From the NCBI GenBank assembly GCA_965215545.1, contig OZ244066.1:1240001-1304000 (forward strand): a stretch of 64,000 nucleotides of DNA, read 5' to 3'. Below, in pieces: positions 19,709 to 28,984 of this stretch. Both the position numbers and the translations under genes were made by a program. Positions within the stretch are counted from its first letter, which is position 1, and each line of letters begins with the position of its first letter. The DNA is from MPNP01 sp965215545 (GTDB lineage: Bacteria > Pseudomonadota > Alphaproteobacteria > Rhodobacterales > Rhodobacteraceae). The notes beneath the pieces were generated by a model that searched no databases, was not told the DNA's origin, and saw nothing but the letters and a program-made list of their open reading frames with translations.

Positions 19709-20824
19709 TCAGGACCTGACAGAGCGGAAGGTGGCGTGCCGGTCTGAAGCGAGGCCGAGCCAGAGATGCTGGAAGCGGTGGTCGTGCAGGAGCAGGGATT
19801 CGATGTCGGTGCAGGTGATCCAGGTCTGTGTCGGGAGCACACTGATCTCATCGAGCAAGAGGGTCCGCAAATCCGGATCAAGATGTGCGATGGCTTCATC
19901 GAGCAAGAGGATGGGAAACGTCCCGGACTGGGTGGCCACTGCCCGGGCATTGGCCAGGATGAGGCCAAGGAGGAGGGATTTCTGCTCACCGGTTGAGCAG
20001 GTCCCGGCGGGTCGACCGCTGGTGGCATGGTGCAGGGTCAGGTCAGCCCGGTGGGAACCGGCGAGAGTGCGGCCCGCCTGGAGGTCGCGGGGACGACAGT
20101 CCCGCAGATAGGTGCTGATGTCCTGGGGATCCTCGGCGATGGGTCCGAACGTCTCTGATTGGTGAATGCCCAGGGTGGCCAGGGGGAATTCCGTCACCGT
20201 GGTCTGGAAAGCGGTGTGAATGGCCGCCAGAGCCGCCTGCCGGTTCCGGGCGATGGTTGCGCCATGGTCGGCGAGTTGGCGTTCAAGTGAGGTATACCAG
20301 TTGTCATCCCAGCTGTTGTCCCGCAGGAGGCGGTTCCGTTCACGCAGGGCCTTGTCGTAACGGGTGACATGGACCGGATGCTGGGGGAAGAGGCTCATCG
20401 TCATGCGATCGAGAAATGCCCGTCGCCGGTCGGCGGTCTCGGTCCAGAGTCGGTCCATCAGGGGTGTCAACCAAAGAACACGAAGCCAGTCGGAAAGTTC
20501 GAGCTGGCGGGCTGATCGGTCGTTGATGATCAGCTGGCGGCCGGGCTGGTCGGGCAGGCAGGAAGTGTCGATGGTCAGGGGCGGGCTGCCCCGGAAGGTG
20601 AGAACAGTCCGCCAGCCCTGCCCGTCAGGCTGGAGGGCCAGGGTTCCGGTATTGGCGTTGCGCAGCCCCCGACCGGGTGAGGCAAGTGATATGGCCTCAA
20701 GGAGACTGGTCTTGCCGGATCCGTTGGCACCGGAGAGGACAACCGGGCGGGTATCGGGGCAAATCAGGCAGTGCCGGTGACAGCGAAAGTTGTAGAGTTC
20801 GAGTCGCGCAAGGCCCGGGGTCAT
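19709..20824 (-). CDS. recF: DNA replication/repair protein RecF
   Basis: RecF is an SMC-like ATPase that helps load RecA at gapped DNA. The 371-residue protein has the N-terminal RLELYNFRCH, Walker A GANGSGKT at 32-39, the RRRAFLDRMT segment, the ABC-type signature STGEQKSLLLGLILA and Walker B ILLLDEAIAHLD. Length is standard. It lies 33 bases after dnaN in the same direction, as in the classical dnaA-dnaN-recF arrangement. Confidence 0.93.
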   Translation of the reverse strand: MTPGLARLELYNFRCHRHCLICPDTRPVVLSGANGSGKTSLLEAISLASPGRGLRNANTGTLALQPDGQGWRTVLTFRGSPPLTIDTSCLPDQPGRQLIINDRSARQLELSDWLRVLWLTPLMDRLWTETADRRRAFLDRMTMSLFPQHPVHVTRYDKALRERNRLLRDNSWDDNWYTSLERQLADHGATIARNRQAALAAIHTAFQTTVTEFPLATLGIHQSETFGPIAEDPQDISTYLRDCRPRDLQAGRTLAGSHRADLTLHHATSGRPAGTCSTGEQKSLLLGLILANARAVATQSGTFPILLLDEAIAHLDPDLRTLLLDEISVLPTQTWITCTDIESLLLHDHRFQHLWLGLASDRHATFRSVRS

Positions 20825-20857
20825 GGCTGATGTGGAGCGAGGATATGGGGGGCGTTC

Positions 20858-21970
20858 CTACCGACTGGGCATGACCACGTAGATGCTGTCCTGATCCCCG
20901 CTGTCGAGCATCATGACTGCCCGATCATTCTCATGGAAGAGAAACGTGGCCTCATGCTCCCCGATCAGGGGCAGGACATTGGTGAGACTGCTGGAGGTGA
21001 AACGGGTCTTGAGGGTGTTGTTGTTGCATTCCACCGGGAGAGTGTCGGAGGACTGTCCGCAGCCGAAGGCGGAGGCCGAGAGCAGGAGATTGTCGTCATT
21101 GATCTCGAAACTGATGCGGCAATCACCGTCGGTGACGATGGTGGCCACCCGGTTGATGGCCGTCAACAGAGCCCTGGCATTGACGACGATCCGGGCGTTC
21201 GGATTGGTCGGCAGGAGTTTCTCGTATTTCGGATAGACCCCCTCGATCAGTCGGGTGCTGTAGGTGAATTCATCCGCAACGATCTTGAGGCTGAAATCAC
21301 TGACCGACATGGTGAGGGTCGGCTTGTCGGCAAACAGACGGGTGATGTCATGCACGGCCTTGGTTGGAATGATCATGGGGACCATGCCCTCGGAGCCGCT
21401 GGGCACATCGGCCTTGACCACCGCCATCTGGAATCCGTCAATGGCCACGCCGGCAAGCTTGCTTGCCTCACCCTCGCCATTGATGTGCAGGTACACACCA
21501 TTGAGGTGCATGCGGGATTCATCCTCGGAAACGGCATACTTCGTCTTGTCGAAGATCCGTCGCAATGTGGCCGTGCTGATCTCGAAAGATGTGGAGAAGT
21601 CACTCAGGCTGATTGACGGGAAATCGGCACTGGGAACGGTTGTCACGACGAAATTGGTCATCCCGGACACGATGTTGAGTTTCTGGGTCGATGGATCGAA
21701 GGCAATCTGCGTCTGGCTGTCGTTCTGGAGGGAGCCGGCGATGTTCCGCACGGTATCGATGGGCAGGGTTGTCGTGCCTTCCTCGCCGACCGAGCATTCC
21801 AGGGTGGCAACCACGGTGGTGACAAGATCGGTGGCCCGAATGCTGACGGTTCTGCCTTCGGCGGTCAGCAGGGCATGGGTCAGGATGGGCGCGGTCTGTT
21901 TCTTGTCGATGACCTGATTGATGCGTGACATCACATAGAGGAGTCTCTCGGTGTCAATGCTGAATATCAT
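20858..21970 (-). CDS. dnaN: DNA polymerase III beta sliding clamp
   Basis: DnaN forms the ring-shaped processivity clamp of the replicase. The 370-residue sequence keeps the three-domain pattern: an N-terminal LLYVMSRINQVIDKKQTAPILTH-type start, central GVYLHINGEG..LAGVAIDGFQMAV, and a C-terminal end VVMPSR, close to the usual VMPMR/L motif. The sequence is rather divergent from well-studied clamps but complete. It is 90 bases downstream of dnaA. Confidence 0.94.
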   Translation of the reverse strand: MIFSIDTERLLYVMSRINQVIDKKQTAPILTHALLTAEGRTVSIRATDLVTTVVATLECSVGEEGTTTLPIDTVRNIAGSLQNDSQTQIAFDPSTQKLNIVSGMTNFVVTTVPSADFPSISLSDFSTSFEISTATLRRIFDKTKYAVSEDESRMHLNGVYLHINGEGEASKLAGVAIDGFQMAVVKADVPSGSEGMVPMIIPTKAVHDITRLFADKPTLTMSVSDFSLKIVADEFTYSTRLIEGVYPKYEKLLPTNPNARIVVNARALLTAINRVATIVTDGDCRISFEINDDNLLLSASAFGCGQSSDTLPVECNNNTLKTRFTSSSLTNVLPLIGEHEATFLFHENDRAVMMLDSGDQDSIYVVMPSR

Positions 21971-22060
21971 GTCTGACCAACTCCAACTGCCAGGCGTCGT
22001 CTTCGGACCCCTGTCACGTCCATCTTTGGAAACGCCGAGGGTTCATCCGGCTGATCGCGA

Positions 22061-23386
22061 TTACTGTGGCAGGGTAATGCCCTTTCGTATGGCATCGATG
22101 TCATTTATGACATCCTGGCGGGAATTACAAAGTCCCCGGATCTTGTTGATCGAGTAGTTGACCGTTGTGTGGTCCCGGGCAAAATGCTTGCCGATCTGGG
22201 ACACGGAGTGCGGTGTCATTTCGTTGGCCAGGAAGATGCCGATCTGGCGGGCCCGGGCAATATTCGCTGCTCGGTTCTTGCTGACAATGTCATCGGGTTT
22301 GAGACCGAAATACTGTGCAACAGCGTTGACAATATCATCGATTTTGGGCCGGACACGCTGGATATTCAAAAGGTCCATGAGCAGGTGGGTCGCATGATGT
22401 TGCGAGATCGGCAGCGGCAGATAGCTTGATGCGGCATCCAGACGCCCGATGGCCCCCTCGATATGTCGGATATCGCCGCCAATATGGTCGGAGATGTAGG
22501 ATGCAACCCCGTCCTCAAGACTCAATTTGGGGCTGGTCTGCTGCAGTTCCGCCAGTTTGGCCTCAAGGATCCGGCGCTTGAGATCCGGATCCGGCGTCTC
22601 GATCTTCGCCGCCAGACCGTGCTGGATCCGGGACCGCAGTCGGGCACCAAAGGGACTGATCTCGTCAATGTGGCTGTTGCAGGCGAGAATGATGATTCTG
22701 CCGCTGCCGATCAGTGCATCGATTGTCAGCTCCAACTCTTCGGTTGTCTTGGCCTTGCCGGCAAAAAACTGGATGTCATCAATCAACAGCACATCAAGGA
22801 CGCGGATCCGGTGCCGGAACTCCTGCAGCTTGCGAATCCGCGACGAGGTCACAAACTCCGAAGTGAACTGCTCGGCGGTCATGAAGCGGATGTCAGCATC
22901 GGGCCAGCGCTCCTTGATCTTCTGGCCAGCTGCCATCATGAGATGGGTCTTGCCAACGCCCGTGGAACCATAGAGATGCAAAAGACCACCCTGACCACGC
23001 TTGATCTCGCACATATGCATGGCAGCGGCATGGGCGGCCCTGTTGGCTTCGCCCACAACAAAGCGGGCAAAGGAGAACCGTGCATCCAGGCCATGCTCGC
23101 GATGCGTGCCTGGCGAATTGAGGGTCTTGAGATCACCGCGCCCGTCAGCAGCCTTGCGGATGCGGGTCCGGACCTTGCGCGCCTCGATGCCGGCATTCTT
23201 GCAACAGCCGAGAATGATGGCACCATAATTGGCCACGATATAGTCACCCACGAACCGGGTGGGGACATGCAGGAGGATCGTGTCATCATCCGGCAGGCTG
23301 AATTCGACGCTGTTGAACCAGTTGCTGTAGGCATCCTTGCCAATATTGGCCTTGAGAAGCCGGACAAAGCCCACTGGCACACCCAT
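22061..23386 (-). CDS. dnaA: chromosomal replication initiator protein DnaA
   Basis: DnaA binds origin boxes and opens the duplex for replication. From the ATG at 23386 the protein has 441 residues: domain I (AYSNWFNSVEF), the AAA+ domain with Walker A GSTGVGKTH and Walker B LLIDDIQFFAGK, and the DNA-binding domain IV with RDHTTVNYSINKI. The usual GGVGLGKTH is replaced by GSTGVGKTH and sensor regions also deviate, so this is a divergent DnaA. The open frame continues upstream to 23653 but that part overlaps the rhodanese gene in another frame and lacks family similarity; a GTG at about 23404 is another possible start. No good ribosome binding site is visible. Confidence 0.93.
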   Translation of the reverse strand: MGVPVGFVRLLKANIGKDAYSNWFNSVEFSLPDDDTILLHVPTRFVGDYIVANYGAIILGCCKNAGIEARKVRTRIRKAADGRGDLKTLNSPGTHREHGLDARFSFARFVVGEANRAAHAAAMHMCEIKRGQGGLLHLYGSTGVGKTHLMMAAGQKIKERWPDADIRFMTAEQFTSEFVTSSRIRKLQEFRHRIRVLDVLLIDDIQFFAGKAKTTEELELTIDALIGSGRIIILACNSHIDEISPFGARLRSRIQHGLAAKIETPDPDLKRRILEAKLAELQQTSPKLSLEDGVASYISDHIGGDIRHIEGAIGRLDAASSYLPLPISQHHATHLLMDLLNIQRVRPKIDDIVNAVAQYFGLKPDDIVSKNRAANIARARQIGIFLANEMTPHSVSQIGKHFARDHTTVNYSINKIRGLCNSRQDVINDIDAIRKGITLPQ

Positions 23387-23414
23387 TCTCAGTACCCGAG
23401 CCACAGGGCAACAG

Positions 23415-23915
23415 TCATGACTGCCGCCAGGGGAGGCCGGACTGCTTCCAGCCATTGACGGTGCCCCGGTGCCCCGCCGGGTCCAGGTCACCCTCAAACC
23501 CCTCAAGGATGTTGAAGCAGGGGACAGGCTTGTCGGCATCGCGGGCGGTGGCTTCGAAGTGGACAGCTGCGTCCCGGGACCGGCTGCCCGAACGGCAGAG
23601 GAAAAACAGGGCGCGCGGTTGGTCGTTCCCGAGTTTGGCCACGACCTCATCATAGAACCCGGGATTGATCGTCATGTCAGGATAGCCAAGCCATTCCGCC
23701 AGTACCATGGGACGACCGATGGACTGCAGATCCGTCACACCGACGAAGGCCCATTCCGGCCGGCTGCGCACATCGATCAACGCCGCTCCCTCCGTAGCGC
23801 TCAGGCGATCCCATGCATCCCTGGGTTGCATCTCTTTCAACTCCGACCCCTCCCCAACGGCGCAGTGCTCATCCTGCGGCGAAGTTCCCATTGTCAGGTC
23901 GTGGTCATCCCCCAT
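23415..23915 (-). CDS. rhodanese-like sulfurtransferase
   Basis: A 166-residue single-domain rhodanese that would carry a persulfide on its active-site cysteine. The domain runs from LKEMQPRDAWDRL to the C-terminus, with the conserved ALIDVRSRPEWAFVG and active-site loop LCRSGSRS. The first 25 residues are poorly conserved and an ATG at 23891 is an alternative start. It is immediately upstream of dnaA on the same strand, about 28 bases before the favoured dnaA start, so the two may be co-transcribed. Sulfur donor and acceptor are unknown. Confidence 0.88.
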   Translation of the reverse strand: MGDDHDLTMGTSPQDEHCAVGEGSELKEMQPRDAWDRLSATEGAALIDVRSRPEWAFVGVTDLQSIGRPMVLAEWLGYPDMTINPGFYDEVVAKLGNDQPRALFFLCRSGSRSRDAAVHFEATARDADKPVPCFNILEGFEGDLDPAGHRGTVNGWKQSGLPWRQS

Positions 23916-24657
23916 CCACAGGCCTGACCGCCACAGGTCCTGACCGCGGTGGGCGGGCCAGTTCCGGGATTCGCTTGCTCCCGATTAGACAGGCGGCTGG
24001 CCGACAATTCAATATCGGGAAAAAAGAATTCTCATCACCTGTCAGCCCCTCGGGCCCGAAATGAAATGCACACAAATCTCCGGTTGCCGGTGCCGTTCTC
24101 CGGTTCGAAATCGAACCAAAATCAAACATTCCACCCGTTGTGCCGACCGGGTTCCGCCGCAGGACTGAATCGGTCTTGCAGAAGCCATTCAATCGAGCCA
24201 TCTTCCAGACAGAAAATTCAGGCGAAAATGATTCGTCTCCGCCTCTTTCCATCAGCAATTTCCTTGGAATCATGGGCCCAAACAAATCCCGGTTGCCGCC
24301 TGCCGGGGCATCCTGAAGGCATTTTCAATATGTCAAGAGGTTTGTTGGCAAGGTGGCAGGCCGATTTGCAACCAATCCGGCCCGTTCAGGGCGAACCGAC
24401 CCCGCTGCTGCTGCACCTCAAGAGGTAGTGGAAGACGAATATCTCTGCGTGAATGCCGAAGCTTGCAAAGGCGAGGGTGTTCCGTTCATGCCACGGTAAG
24501 GATTTCAGACTGATCCACTGTCGCCTGGTCCGTTACGCACGAAGGGGGGCGTTACGCCACCTGCGATGCCAGCGGATCCAACGCATTGCCAGCGCAGTCG
24601 AACACAAGCCCCTGGTCGCGGATCCCCGTCCATCTCCTGAGGACGAGGATCTGGCCG
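23916..24657. other. AT-richer intergenic region upstream of the dnaA group
   Basis: About 0.74 kb between the phosphorylase gene and the rhodanese-dnaA unit, noticeably AT-richer than its surroundings around 23990-24290. This would be a position to look for an origin, but no TTATCCACA box or one-mismatch copy was seen by eye. No protein-like frame was recognised. Confidence 0.45.
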
Positions 24658-26418
24658 TCAAATCCCGATCGGGCGCTGGCCTTTCTCGACATACCAGGCT
24701 GTCGCATAGGCCGGGACGGTGATGTCGACATGGCCGGCAGTGGCCCTGGGCTCGGCAGCCGAGAGCAGGTCGGCAAGGATGACGGTATCGCCAAAGCCAA
24801 GCCGGGCCGTTTCGAGACGCAGACTGACATCTTCATCGGACACATTGATCAATGCCAGGACACGATCACCATGACCCTCGCGCAACAGGCTGAACAGGCG
24901 CGTATCAAATGTCAGGATGCGCTGGGCGGCACTCGGGCGGAAGGCCGGTCGGGTGCGCCGCACGGCCAGGCGTACCCGGTGCCCTTCGAGAATCATCGAA
25001 CGCAGACTGTTCGGATCGTCGAGATCCGCGGTGAGCTCCGCAAGGGACAGGCGCGTACGGTTGATTGATCGGTTGTGGCCGGTTTTTTCCAACCCGGCAG
25101 TGTCATTCCGCGAGCCGAGCAGGCTGTGGATGTAGATGGCCGGGACCCCTGCCAGGGACAGCAGCACTGTCTGGGCGGCGAGAAACTTTTTGGCCCTGAC
25201 AGCATCGCTGTCCTCAGGATCCGTCACCGCGTCAAGGAAGGTGATGTTGAGTTCATAGGGCGTGCGGCTGCCATCCGGCAGGTTCCGGTAGGAAACACGA
25301 CCGCCGTTGGCCTCGACCCGGTTGGCCAGAGCCGTCACCTCGTCGGGCCCCAGAATCCCTTCAACCGGACGCACGCCAATGCCGTCATGGGACGACAGGA
25401 AGTTGAGATAGGCGGTTGTGTCGGTGGCCGGGTCCAGTGCTGCCGCCCAGTCCGTCAGCGCCTGGGCATTGCCGGACTGGAACGCATGCAGGGTGAGCGG
25501 TGGCAGTGGAAACTGGTAGACCATGTGGGCTTCATTGGTGCCATCGCCGAAGTAGCTGATGTTTTCGGCATGCGGAACGTTGGTCTCCGTGATCAGGATC
25601 ACGCCGGGCATCGCCGCGTCGAGCACCAGCCGCATGACCTGGATGAGGGCGTGGGTCTGGGGCAGATGGATACAGGAGGTACCGATTTCCTTCCACAGGA
25701 ATCCGATGGCATCCAGGCGGATGAAGCGGGCACCCTGCCCGGCATAGAACAGGAGCAGACCCAGGATCTCGATCAGGACGTCCGGATTGGCATAGTTGAG
25801 GTCGATCTGGTCATCGCTGAAGGTCGTCCACACATGACACTCCCCCTGAACCGTCTCAACCGGAGTCAGCAGCGGCAGTGTGCGGGGGCGGGTCACAGCA
25901 CTGTAATCAAGCACGGGATCGCAGACATGGAAATGATGCCGGTATTGCGGGTCGCCAGCGAGAAATCCACGGAACCAGTTGCTCCGGCTTGAAGTATGGT
26001 TGATCACCGCATCCAGCATCAGGCCGGACCGCTCGGCCAGCCGGGCGATGTCGGTCCAGCCACCGAGGGCAGGATTGATGGCCCGATAATCCACGACCGA
26101 AAATCCGTCGTCTGAACTCCAGGGATAACAGGGCAGGATATGCACGTTGCTGATGATGTCACCAATCCGGCTCCGCAGGAACCCGTCAAGAATCTCAAGG
26201 GGAGGACGGGGCGGATCAGTCATTGAATCCCCATAGGTGATGAGAACGACATCCGTTTCATCGACCCATTGGGGTGCACCGTCGTCTGCCACCTTCGACT
26301 CCGCGATCAGATCGGTGATCCTCGGCACAAGATCCCTGGCCATGTCGGTGCCGTAAATCTGGTCAAGGAGTGTGTTCAGCCGGGCCTGCAGGGGTTGATC
26401 CGGCGGCGGATTTGACAT
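24658..26418 (-). CDS. GH13 sugar phosphorylase, probable glucosylglycerate phosphorylase
   Basis: A 586-residue glycoside phosphorylase of the sucrose phosphorylase subfamily (GH13_18). Visible are ILPCYPWSSDDGFSVVDY, INHTSS, the nucleophile region RLDAIGFLWKE, the acid/base ITETNVPH and the transition-state aspartate in FLSSHDGIGVRP. Members of this subfamily include sucrose, glucosylglycerol and glucosylglycerate phosphorylases, with cleavage by phosphate giving glucose 1-phosphate. The divergent neighbour is a glycerate 2-kinase, which would consume the D-glycerate released from glucosylglycerate; that context is the reason for the specific call and is inference. Start set at 26418 (internal ATG preceded by GGGA); 26445 is possible. 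Confidence 0.82.
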   Translation of the reverse strand: MSNPPPDQPLQARLNTLLDQIYGTDMARDLVPRITDLIAESKVADDGAPQWVDETDVVLITYGDSMTDPPRPPLEILDGFLRSRIGDIISNVHILPCYPWSSDDGFSVVDYRAINPALGGWTDIARLAERSGLMLDAVINHTSSRSNWFRGFLAGDPQYRHHFHVCDPVLDYSAVTRPRTLPLLTPVETVQGECHVWTTFSDDQIDLNYANPDVLIEILGLLLFYAGQGARFIRLDAIGFLWKEIGTSCIHLPQTHALIQVMRLVLDAAMPGVILITETNVPHAENISYFGDGTNEAHMVYQFPLPPLTLHAFQSGNAQALTDWAAALDPATDTTAYLNFLSSHDGIGVRPVEGILGPDEVTALANRVEANGGRVSYRNLPDGSRTPYELNITFLDAVTDPEDSDAVRAKKFLAAQTVLLSLAGVPAIYIHSLLGSRNDTAGLEKTGHNRSINRTRLSLAELTADLDDPNSLRSMILEGHRVRLAVRRTRPAFRPSAAQRILTFDTRLFSLLREGHGDRVLALINVSDEDVSLRLETARLGFGDTVILADLLSAAEPRATAGHVDITVPAYATAWYVEKGQRPIGI

Positions 26419-26889
26419 CAATTGGATCCCGTTGTGAGTCCGCATCTGGCGATGCCGACCCTATAACCCCGGTGCCGGTGATTCAATTCGCCGCTATCCC
26501 CGGCTGGGGTGCATCGCCGCCCTGAGTGGTCCGGGGTCTCCATCCTGCCTGGGTCCAGACCGGTCGCGGACTTCCAACTTGCTGGCAACTGTGATTTATT
26601 GGGCAGGGCAACATGAATGGATGGACAGGCCAAGCCGTTGACGCTCAAGACAGACAGGTGGCCTCCCGATCCTGCGGTCAGGAGCCTCCGACGGCAGGTT
26701 TTTCCATGATTGGCCATGTCGCGCGGTGAACCGGGACAGGATTGACGCGGGTCGTCACCAGATGGGGGATTTGCCAGTGAGACCGGCTGTATCGCATTCC
26801 CCCGGGGTGCCGTTGAGACCGACACTGCATGCACCGCCACTGGCACAAGACCGCCGACAGGCAGTCCGGACCGTGTCGCATCGGCCAGT
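26419..26889. other. divergent promoter region between phosphorylase and glycerate kinase
   Basis: About 0.47 kb separates the two outward-facing genes and should contain both promoters. No protein-like frame and no clear regulator site was recognised. Confidence 0.45.
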
Positions 26890-28188
26890 GTGTCGGGGAC
26901 ATCGTGCAGGTCAGTTGTGCCGATAGCCACGCAAGAGGCCCGCCGATTGCTGCGCGACCTGTTTGATGCGGCTGTTGCGGCAGCAGACCCGATGGTGCGG
27001 GTGCCAGAGTTCCTGCCCGAGAAACCGGAAGGCAGGCTCCTTGTCGTCGGCGCGGGGAAGGCGTCGGCCCGTATGGCCAAAGCCGTTGAGGGCGCCTGGG
27101 ACGGTGAGGTTTCGGGGCTTGTCGTCACCCGTTATGGCCACGCTGACGCCTGCGAGACAATCGAGATTGTGGAGGCGGCCCATCCGGTGCCTGACGCTGC
27201 CGGCGTTGACGCTGCCGCGCGAATCCTTGCGCTCGTGTCTGCCCTCGGTCCCGAGGACCATTGCCTGGCACTGATTTCCGGTGGCGGGTCGGCACTCCTC
27301 AGCGCACCCGCTCGGGGCGTTTCACATCAGGACAAGCAGATGATCAACCGTGCGCTGCTGGCCAGTGGTGCGGCGATTGACGACATGAATTGTGTCCGCA
27401 AGCATCTCTCGTGCATCAAGGGCGGACGTCTGGCTGCAGCAGCGGCCCCGGCAGGGATCACAAGTCTGCTGATCTCGGATGTGCCTGGGGATGATCCTGC
27501 CACGATTGCCTCAGGGCCGACCGTGGCTGATCCAACGACTCTGGCCGAGGCCCGGGCCATTCTTGCCCGTTTTGGCATTGATGCGCCACCCACTGTTGCT
27601 GCCGCCCTTGCCGATCCTGCCAATGAGACGCCGAAACCCGGAGATCCACGGCTGGTCAAGGGAACCGTACTCACCATCGCGACTCCCCAGCAGTCCCTTG
27701 AGGCCGCTGCCGAGACCGCCCGCGCCGCCGGCGTGACACCATTGATCCTTGGCGATGCATTGGAAGGTGAGGCAAGGGAAATGGGCAAGGTCATGGCAGG
27801 GATCGCTCTGCAGGTGCACCGGCGTGGCCAACCGGCTCCCGCGCCATGTGTGCTGATCTCGGGTGGGGAAACGACCGTCTCGGTCAGGAGTGCCGGCTGC
27901 GGTGGCCGCAACGTTGAATTTCTCCTCGGCCTTGCCGAGGCACTCGCCGGCTGCGCCGGCATTCATGCCCTGGCCGCCGATACCGACGGCATTGACGGGG
28001 CGGCCGAGGCGGCCGGTGGTGTGATCGCGCCCGACTCGCTGGCACGCGCTGCGGCACGGGGGCTGTCGGCGCGCGAATGCCTGGACCAGAATGATGCGCA
28101 CAGGTTTTTCGCAACCCTTGATGATCAGGTGATCACGGGCCCGACACTGACCAATGTCAACGATTTCCGGGCCATCCTGATCGCATGA
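26890..28188 (+). CDS. glycerate 2-kinase (MOFRL family)
   Basis: This 432-residue kinase of the GckA/TtuD (MOFRL) family phosphorylates D-glycerate to 2-phosphoglycerate with ATP. Hallmarks are LLVVGAGKASARMAKAVE near residue 50, LISGGGSALLSAP, the KHLSCIKGGRLA segment, ISDVPGDDPATIASGPT, and the C-terminal MOFRL part with LISGGETTV and ADTDGIDG. The start is uncertain: GTG at 26890 or GTG at 26917, the latter with a weak AGGTC site. It is divergent from the GH13 phosphorylase, a combination expected for glucosylglycerate breakdown. Confidence 0.92.
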   Translation: MSGTSCRSVVPIATQEARRLLRDLFDAAVAAADPMVRVPEFLPEKPEGRLLVVGAGKASARMAKAVEGAWDGEVSGLVVTRYGHADACETIEIVEAAHPVPDAAGVDAAARILALVSALGPEDHCLALISGGGSALLSAPARGVSHQDKQMINRALLASGAAIDDMNCVRKHLSCIKGGRLAAAAAPAGITSLLISDVPGDDPATIASGPTVADPTTLAEARAILARFGIDAPPTVAAALADPANETPKPGDPRLVKGTVLTIATPQQSLEAAAETARAAGVTPLILGDALEGEAREMGKVMAGIALQVHRRGQPAPAPCVLISGGETTVSVRSAGCGGRNVEFLLGLAEALAGCAGIHALAADTDGIDGAAEAAGGVIAPDSLARAAARGLSARECLDQNDAHRFFATLDDQVITGPTLTNVNDFRAILIA

Positions 28189-28267
28189 CCGAAAGAGTCC
28201 GCCTCCACCACGTGCAAGACCGACAGGCAGACCGTGGACCCCTCCGAAGATCCCATGCGTCCCCATG

Positions 28268-28299
28268 ACACAAGGGCGGCCCGCCGGCCGCCCTTGTGT
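28268..28299. terminator. strong hairpin after the glycerate kinase gene
   Basis: A perfect 13-bp stem (ACACAAGGGCGGC pairing with GCCGCCCTTGTGT) with a 6-base loop stands between the plus-strand glycerate kinase and the minus-strand secreted-protein gene. It has no T-run, so it is best read as a bidirectional hairpin terminator or mRNA 3' stabiliser. Confidence 0.6.
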
Positions 28300-28316
28300 G
28301 CCTCGGTCCGGCCCCG

Positions 28317-28984
28317 TCAGTTGGTCACACAGCCCACGTTCTGCCTCCAGGTGGCGTCCCTGATATATTCGTAGCCGTCCTCGGCATCGGTGCGCGCCCA
28401 GCTGCCCGACGCGTTCCTGGCTCCGCAGAAGCAAGCCCGGATCTGATTCGGGTCCTTGCTGAAGGCGTAGCACCCGCTTGACCACGAATCGCCGCGACCC
28501 GAGCCAAGGGGGATCTCCAGATCGGGGGCCGTGCGGAAGCAGGACCTTGCGAGGACATTTTCGGCGACATTCGACCCCAGACTTATAACCGCGGTGTAGC
28601 GCGTTCCCGCTTTCAGGGTGGCGAAGGTTTTGGTCTGTCGGGCGATTGCAGTCATTGAACCTGGAGCCAGCCTCGTCGGACTGCCGACGCGGGTTTTTCC
28701 GTTTTCCACCACGGAGAGATTAACGCTTAAGAAGAGATCGTTTCCTGTGAAGCCTGCCCCGTCACGAAACCCGGCGAAATACCTGCCGTCGTCACCTGGA
28801 CGGAAGACGCATCAGGGGTCCCGAAGGTTAAAAGGTCGGGACGCCGTTCAGTCTGCTCCTCGGGGCAGGTGTTCGGCCCGGTGGTCCCGTCGAGACTGGA
28901 CCAGTCCACCTGCGCCATCACCGGCACCGGCAGGGTCAGCAGGACCACCAGGGCGGCGGCCCGTATCATCATCAGTCGTATCAT
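28317..28984 (-). pseudogene. small secreted protein interrupted by a frameshift
   Basis: Two frames join into one plausible exported protein. The first (28984 down to about 28805) starts with a signal peptide (MIRLMMIRAAALVVLLTLPV, ending ..MAQ) and continues VDWSSLDGTTGPNTCPEEQ. The second, in the -1 frame, continues from about 28808 as VFRPGDDGRYFAGFRDGAGF, then NDLFLSVNLSVVENGKTRV and ends at 28317 with several cysteines (ARSCF, SGCYAF, ACFCGARN, NVGCVTN). The join falls near the sequence for DASSV. No slippery heptamer is visible, so a mutation or a sequencing error is likelier than programmed frameshifting. No family recognised; the cysteine-rich end suggests disulphides in the periplasm. 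Confidence 0.65.
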
